This document shows, piece after piece, positions 43,218 through 47,398 of a DNA stretch of 47,398 nt. Source of the DNA: Achromobacter arsenitoxydans SY8 (lineage in GTDB: Bacteria > Pseudomonadota > Gammaproteobacteria > Burkholderiales > Burkholderiaceae_B); NCBI RefSeq assembly GCF_000236785.1, contig NZ_AGUF01000060.1, positions 1-47,398 of the forward strand, in the 5' to 3' direction. Both the position numbers and the translations under genes were made by a program. A model generated the notes under the pieces. That model searched no databases, was not told the DNA's origin, and saw only the letters and a program-made list of their open reading frames with translations. Each line of letters opens with the position of its first letter. The first letter of the stretch is position 1.

Positions 43218-44039
43218 ATGGACGGCATGATCTACCTGGTTCTGGCCTTGTTCGGCGCCCTGAGCGGCGTCACCACCGTACTGTTCGGATTCGGCGGCGG
43301 CTTCGTGGTGGTGCCGGTGCTGTATGGCGTACTGACCGCTGCCCACGGCGCGCACGACGCCATCGGCCAGTCGGCAATGCACATCGCGGTGGCCACCTCC
43401 ACCTGCGTCATGATCGTCAATTCGGTGGCGGCGACGCGCAAGCACCAGCGCGCCGGCAACATCGTGCACGCCTACGTCTGGCCGCTGGCCGGCTATATCG
43501 CGGCTGGCGCCCTGCTGGGCGCGCTGGCCGCCACCCGCACGGACGCAAGCCTGCTGCGGTACGCCTTCATTGCCTACCTGGGCGCAACGATCCTGGATTG
43601 CCTGCTGCGCCAGGGTTTTCTGGCGCAGCGCGACGGGCAGGCGCCCGGGCCCCTGGGGCGGGCGGCCACGCTAGGCGGCGTGGCCATCGGCGCGGTCGCG
43701 GCGTTTCTGGGGGTGGGAGGCAGCGTAATGACGGTGCCGCTGCTGCGCCGCCGCGGCCTGCCCATGGCCAAGGCCGCCGCGATGGCCAACCCGCTGACTT
43801 TGCCGGTGGCCATCGCAGGCACAATCGCCTACATCGCCGCAGCCAGTGGGCTGCCGGCCGCGCTGGCGCCATGGATCGTGGGCTATGTGGACCTGCTGGC
43901 CTTCGCCCTCCTCGCGCTGGGTTCGCTGGCCGGCATCCGCCTGGCCGCCCCGCTGATCCCCCGCATTCCCGACCGGCTGCACGCCCGCGTGTACGTGCTG
44001 CTGCTGGCCGCCGTGATGCTCGCCATGCTGATCGTGTAG
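43218..44039 (+). CDS. TauE/SafE family membrane exporter
   Basis: The 273-residue protein has about eight transmembrane helices and the TauE/SafE motifs: GALSGVTTVLFGFGGGFVVVPVL near the start and AAFLGVGGSVMTVPLLRRRGLPMAKAAAMANPLTLPVA in the second half. The family exports sulfite, sulfoacetate, or similar anions. ATGs at 43218 and 43227 are both possible starts; the first is chosen because its frame is intact. It is divergent from the AraC regulator. Confidence 0.92.
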   Translation: MDGMIYLVLALFGALSGVTTVLFGFGGGFVVVPVLYGVLTAAHGAHDAIGQSAMHIAVATSTCVMIVNSVAATRKHQRAGNIVHAYVWPLAGYIAAGALLGALAATRTDASLLRYAFIAYLGATILDCLLRQGFLAQRDGQAPGPLGRAATLGGVAIGAVAAFLGVGGSVMTVPLLRRRGLPMAKAAAMANPLTLPVAIAGTIAYIAAASGLPAALAPWIVGYVDLLAFALLALGSLAGIRLAAPLIPRIPDRLHARVYVLLLAAVMLAMLIV

Positions 44040-44262
44040 CGGAGGTGGATGGCGCCGCCGCCCGCAAACCTAAGGTCACATCGCGGCCAGCAGCGACTAC
44101 GAAACCGCGCAAAACGTTTCCGTGACGCTCCCTGGGGCCGTCCTCCCGGCGCGCCGGCGCATATCGTGGCCTGCCGACACAGGAAAACACATCGCGAAAC
44201 TTGTCCCGGGGCGGGTCGCGTCGTCATCATGGACGCACATTCAACCGGAACATGGAGGTTTC

Positions 44263-44673
44263 ATGCAGCGTTCCACTTACGCATTCCTATCCGCCGCCAT
44301 CCTGACGACGGCGCTGTCCGGTGCACCTGCCCTGGCGCAACAGGCCGCCCAGCCCCAAGGACAGTCCCAGGCGCAGCCCGGCATGGCGCCCGCCGCCGTG
44401 AAGCCGTCTGACCAGCAATTGCAGCGCTTTGCCTCGGCATCGCAAAAGATTTCGGGCGTCGTGGACGAATACCGTCCCAAGGTCGACGCCGCCAAGACCA
44501 ACGAAGCCAAGCAGAAGGTCGTGCAGGAAGCCGACGCCAAGATGGTTCAGTTGGTGCGCGCCGACGGCCTGACGGTCGAGGAATTCAACGGCATCGGCCA
44601 GGCCGTTCAGCAGGATCCCCAGCTCAAGCAGCGCGTGATCAACATGAGCCAGGGCGCCCCGGCCCCGCGCTGA
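44263..44673 (+). CDS. DUF4168 exported protein
   Basis: The 136-residue protein has a signal peptide (1-25, APALA/QQAAQ), a Gln/Pro/Ala linker and a helical domain (about 50-130; LQRFASASQKISGVVDEYRPKVDAAKTNEAKQKVVQEADAKMVQLVRADGLTVEEFNGIGQAVQQDPQL) matching DUF4168. Function unknown; related proteins are seen among stress-induced periplasmic genes. GGAGG precedes the ATG. The 223-base gap upstream contains AAACTT and a downstream CGTC at 17-18 bases, faintly ECF-like. Confidence 0.9.
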   Translation: MQRSTYAFLSAAILTTALSGAPALAQQAAQPQGQSQAQPGMAPAAVKPSDQQLQRFASASQKISGVVDEYRPKVDAAKTNEAKQKVVQEADAKMVQLVRADGLTVEEFNGIGQAVQQDPQLKQRVINMSQGAPAPR

Positions 44674-44713
44674 TCCGCTTCCCCCGCTGTCGCGGCGGCA
44701 GTCTGGCCGCGGC

Positions 44714-44752
44714 AAAACGCCACGCCCCTTCACGGGAGCGTGGCGTTTTTTT
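44714..44752. terminator. Bidirectional Rho-independent terminator
   Basis: A perfect 12-bp stem, AAAACGCCACGC with GCGTGGCGTTTT, ends in a T-run on the plus strand and, with the A-run on the left, in a T-run on the minus strand. It lies between the convergent DUF4168 gene and the YadH-like gene and can stop both transcripts. Confidence 0.93.
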
Positions 44753-44778
44753 ACGATGGCCGCCTTGCGCGGGCCGGT

Positions 44779-45540
44779 CTACGTCTTCAGGCGATAGCCC
44801 GTCTTGAAGATCCAGCGCACGCCGATGAGGCAGGCGATCAGGAACGCCACGGTCATGCCCACGCTGATTTCGACGCTGACGTCGGCCACGCCGAAAAAGG
44901 CCCAGCGAAAGCCGCTGACCAGGTACACCACCGGGTTGAATAGCGTAACGGTGTGCCAGAACGGCGGCAGCATGTTGATGGAATAGAACGTGCCGCCCAG
45001 GAAGGTCAGCGGCGTGATGATCATCAGCGGAATGATCTGCAGCTTTTCGAACCCGTCGGCCCAGATCCCGATGATGAAGCCGAACAGGCTGAAGGTGACG
45101 GCGGTCAGCACCAGGAACCCCAGCATCCAGAACGGATGCGCCACCTCGAACGCCACGAACAGGCGCGCCGTGGCCAGCATGATGAGGCCCAGGATGATGG
45201 ACTTGCTGGCGGCGGCCCCCACGTAGCCCATGACGATCTCGACGTAGGAGATGGGCGCTGAATGGATTTCGTAGATGGTCCCCGAAAAGCGCGGCATGTA
45301 GATGCCGAACGAGGCGTTGGCGACGCTTTGCGTCAGCAGCGACAGCATGATCATGCCGGGCACGATGAAGGCGCCGTAGCTCACGCCGTCGATCTCGACC
45401 ATGTGCGAGCCGATGGCCGACCCGAACACCACAAAATAGAGCGAGGTGGAAATCACCGGCGACAGCACGCTCTGCATGAGCGTGCGCCAGGCCCGGGCCA
45501 TTTCGAACAGATAGATGGCGCGTATGGCGTAGAAGTTCAT
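44779..45540 (-). CDS. yadH: ABC-2 type transporter permease (YadH-like)
   Basis: The 253-residue protein has six transmembrane helices and the ABC-2 permease pattern: [25 protein letters not shown] near the start, [17 protein letters not shown], and [17 protein letters not shown] near 215. Such proteins export lipids, polysaccharides or drugs together with a partner ATPase. It overlaps the ATPase end (ATGA) and is coupled to it. Confidence 0.93.
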   Translation of the reverse strand: MNFYAIRAIYLFEMARAWRTLMQSVLSPVISTSLYFVVFGSAIGSHMVEIDGVSYGAFIVPGMIMLSLLTQSVANASFGIYMPRFSGTIYEIHSAPISYVEIVMGYVGAAASKSIILGLIMLATARLFVAFEVAHPFWMLGFLVLTAVTFSLFGFIIGIWADGFEKLQIIPLMIITPLTFLGGTFYSINMLPPFWHTVTLFNPVVYLVSGFRWAFFGVADVSVEISVGMTVAFLIACLIGVRWIFKTGYRLKT

Positions 45541-46460
45541 GATTGACCGTGTACCAGGCTGACAAAGATGTCCTCGAGCGAGCTTTCGGATGAATTCAGA
45601 TCGGTGAATTCGATCTGCAGCCTGCTAAGGTCGTGCAGCAGCCGCGAGATATCGCCGCCGCCCTGGTTGTCGTAGGAGTAGACCAGCTTGTAGCCGTCGG
45701 CGGACAGATCCAGCTGATAGGCGTCCAGCGCGGTCGGGATGCCCGGCAGCGGCGCTTTCAGCGTCAGGGCGAGCTGGCGTTTGCCCAGCTTGGCCATCAG
45801 CGCATCCTTTTCCTCGACCAGGATGATCTCGCCCTTGCGGATCACGCCGATGCGGTCGGCCATTTCCTGGGCTTCCTCGATGTAGTGCGTGGTCAGGATG
45901 ATGGTCACGCCACTTTCCCGCAGGCGCCGCACCATTTCCCACATGCCGCGGCGCAGTTCGACGTCGACGCCCGCGGTGGGTTCGTCCAGGAACAGGATGG
46001 CGGGCTCGTGCGACAGCGCCTTGGCGATCATGACGCGGCGCTTCATGCCGCCGGACAAGGCCATGATGCGGCTGTCTTTCTTGTCCCACAGCGACAGGTC
46101 GCGCAGGACCTTTTCGATGTAGGCCGGGTCGGCCGGCTTGCCGAACAGGCCGCGGCTGAACGTGACCGTGTTCCACACGCTTTCGAAGGCGTCGGTGGAG
46201 ATTTCCTGGGGCACCAGCCCGATCTTGGACCGCGCCGCGCGGAAATCCGACACGATGTCGTGGCCGTCGGCCAGCACCTTGCCGTGCGTGGGATTCACGA
46301 TGCCGCAGATGATGCTGATCAGCGTGGTCTTGCCCGCGCCGTTCGGCCCGAGCAACGCGAAGATCTCGCCGCGCTGGATGTCCAGGCTCACGTTCTTGAG
46401 CGCCTGGAACCCCGAGGCGTATTGTTTGGATAAGCCTTGAACTGAAATGACCGGCTGCAC
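45537..46460 (-). CDS. yadG: ABC transporter ATP-binding protein (YadG-like)
   Basis: The 307-residue ATPase has Walker [10 protein letters not shown] (about 37-45), signature LSGGMKRR and Walker [13 protein letters not shown], plus the C-terminal segment [26 protein letters not shown] typical of YadG-type exporters. I prefer the GTG at 46458-46460 (GGGGG at 5-6 bases upstream) to a TTG four codons further up. It forms a two-gene operon with YadH-like. Confidence 0.93.
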   Translation of the reverse strand: MQPVISVQGLSKQYASGFQALKNVSLDIQRGEIFALLGPNGAGKTTLISIICGIVNPTHGKVLADGHDIVSDFRAARSKIGLVPQEISTDAFESVWNTVTFSRGLFGKPADPAYIEKVLRDLSLWDKKDSRIMALSGGMKRRVMIAKALSHEPAILFLDEPTAGVDVELRRGMWEMVRRLRESGVTIILTTHYIEEAQEMADRIGVIRKGEIILVEEKDALMAKLGKRQLALTLKAPLPGIPTALDAYQLDLSADGYKLVYSYDNQGGGDISRLLHDLSRLQIEFTDLNSSESSLEDIFVSLVHGQS

Positions 46461-46632
46461 GCGAGCCCCCAACTAAACTGATAGCCGAGGATTTTACCCG
46501 CCGCACCGTTACCGCTTGTTCAGTCTGGCGGAACGGTGTGTTTGGATTTCGGGAATTAACGGCCTGGGCGCGACTTGTGGGCACGTATACTTGCGCGTTG
46601 CGCGATCAGCGCGGTTTTCATGAGGTTCCAAC

Positions 46633-46974
46633 GTGAGCGCACTGCCCTCCTGCCCCCAATGCCAGTCGGAATTCACCTACGAAGACGGTGCGCTCTTCGT
46701 CTGTCCGGAATGCGCGCATGAGTGGCCGGCGCAAGCCGACACCGCGGCGGACGATGCGACGAAGATCTACCGCGACTCGGCGGGCAACGTCCTGCAGGAC
46801 GGCGACACCGTCACCGTCATCAAGGACCTTAAGCTCAAGGGTTCGGGCGGCGTGATCAAGATGGGGACCAAGGTCAAGGGCATCCGCCTTGTCGACGCCG
46901 ACCACGACATCGACTGCAAGATCGACGGCTTCGGCCCCATGAGCCTGAAGTCCGAATTCGTCAAAAAGGCCTGA
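46633..46974 (+). CDS. yjdM: YjdM/PhnA-like zinc-ribbon protein
   Basis: The 113-residue protein begins with a zinc ribbon, CPQC (Cys7, Cys10) and CPEC (Cys24, Cys27), then a beta-rich PhnA domain ([32 protein letters not shown] and [19 protein letters not shown]). It was named for alkylphosphonate operons but is not required for phosphonate breakdown. Start: GTG at 46633, with GAGG upstream. A strong TATACT lies about 50 bases upstream. Confidence 0.95.
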   Translation: MSALPSCPQCQSEFTYEDGALFVCPECAHEWPAQADTAADDATKIYRDSAGNVLQDGDTVTVIKDLKLKGSGGVIKMGTKVKGIRLVDADHDIDCKIDGFGPMSLKSEFVKKA

Positions 46975-46977
46975 GCC

Positions 46978-47214
46978 TCAGAAGTCCTCGTCCTCTTCCA
47001 CCTTCGGCATCAGGTAAGCCGTGAGGGCGCTGGACAGGCCCGCCATCACCCACAGCACGAAGAAAGACACGGTATAGAAGCCCACCCGACCCGACGGGAC
47101 GTGCCCGAAAATGGCGACGTCCAGCGGGTCGATCAAGGCGAAGATCAGTGCGCTACCCGCGGCGGCAGCCAGAAACGACGGCCACAGGATCCACATCAAC
47201 GATCGCATTCCCAT
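46978..47214 (-). CDS. Small two- to three-helix membrane protein
   Basis: The 78-residue protein has an initial helix (SLMWILWPSFLAAAAGSALIFALI), a short loop, and a second helix (GFYTVSFFVLWVMAGLSSALTAYL), ending in an acidic tail EEDEDF. It resembles small conserved proteins near cytochrome-oxidase assembly genes in betaproteobacteria, from memory only. It starts 16 bases after the next gene, so they are probably cotranscribed. Confidence 0.65.
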   Translation of the reverse strand: MGMRSLMWILWPSFLAAAAGSALIFALIDPLDVAIFGHVPSGRVGFYTVSFFVLWVMAGLSSALTAYLMPKVEEDEDF

Positions 47215-47230
47215 GCGTGCACTCCCCCGG

Positions 47231-47398
47231 TCAAGGTTTGGCGGGCGCGGCGACGGCGTTCAACGCCCCCGGGGCCTCGCCGGCTTTGGAAGCGGCCTGC
47301 TCGATAACCAGGCCGCGCTTGACGATGCCTTCCTGGATGGGCTGGTTGCCGAACTGCGTCACTGCGAAGTAAATCGTGATGAAGCAACCCACCATGGC
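47231..47398 (-). CDS. Membrane-anchored protein, C-terminal fragment (FixH/CcoH-like?)
   Basis: The minus strand is open from the window edge to the TGA at 47231-47233: 55 residues, ending in a Pro/Ala tail. The first part reads as a transmembrane helix (VGCFITIYFAV), then GNQPIQEGIVKRGLVIEQ, close to the YYKQGL-type segment after the helix in FixH/CcoH proteins. FixH helps assemble cbb3 oxidase. The identity is tentative: only the C-terminal part is in view. Confidence 0.5.
   Translation of the reverse strand, partial: AMVGCFITIYFAVTQFGNQPIQEGIVKRGLVIEQAASKAGEAPGALNAVAAPAKP

Overview
The window is high-GC DNA of an Alcaligenaceae-type betaproteobacterium, most like Achromobacter or Bordetella. 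The basis is protein character: two orphan Bug-family (tripartite tricarboxylate) binding proteins, a LysR gene paired with an amidohydrolase and a Bug gene, AraC/GlxA regulators, a PPK2 polyphosphate kinase and an M20/peptide-ABC cluster. This is inference from recognised families, not a database match. The region is ordinary chromosome: no rRNA, tRNA, CRISPR, phage, integrase or insertion sequence was seen. Genes are dense on both strands, and many frames in other phases are GC-driven shadows.

Layout: 1-2758 (minus) holds the start of an exported protein, a MATE exporter, a small Sel1-like membrane protein and a lipoprotein. 2895-8808 (plus) holds a LysR regulator, adenine deaminase, a type-B carboxylesterase, a Bug protein and a periplasmic M20 amidohydrolase. 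8892-12295 holds a GNAT enzyme, aspartate dehydrogenase and a YddA/SbmA-like ABC transporter. 12429-15261 is a LysR divergent from a translationally coupled amidohydrolase-Bug pair that ends in a strong terminator. 15430-17753 holds Hsp15, a SUI1/YciH factor, a DOPA-dioxygenase-like protein and PPK2. 17943-25046 is centred on sulfur amino acids: a methionine gamma-lyase-like PLP enzyme and the MetQ-MetN-MetI importer, with a few membrane and lipoprotein genes.

25230-26136 is a two-gene nucleotidyltransferase module that looks acquired and may be a toxin-antitoxin-like unit. 26222-33416 is a large minus-strand catabolic cluster: an M20 carbamoylase/hydantoinase-type amidase, then a dipeptide-type ABC transporter (binding protein, two permeases, two ATPases) with candidate operators and an intercistronic hairpin. 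33579-36069 holds a class C beta-lactamase-family protein and a tandem SUKH (SMI1/KNR4-like) pair with no visible toxin partner.

36224-43112 is a patchwork of small enzymes and regulators (GNAT, GlxA-type AraC, DUF1428, VOC, DUF1993, PHB-depolymerase-like esterase, hemolysin III, AraC). The DUF1993 gene is flanked by an imperfect direct repeat. 43218-47398 holds a TauE/SafE exporter, a DUF4168 secreted protein, a YadGH ABC exporter, a YjdM zinc-ribbon protein and, at the edge, two small membrane genes, one cut by the window end.

The strongest leads are the nucleotidyltransferase module, the orphan SUKH pair, the repeat-bounded DUF1993 gene, and several unexplained operator-like arrays: helically phased CGCAA repeats, paired CTGTACAG sites and a 17-bp palindrome.
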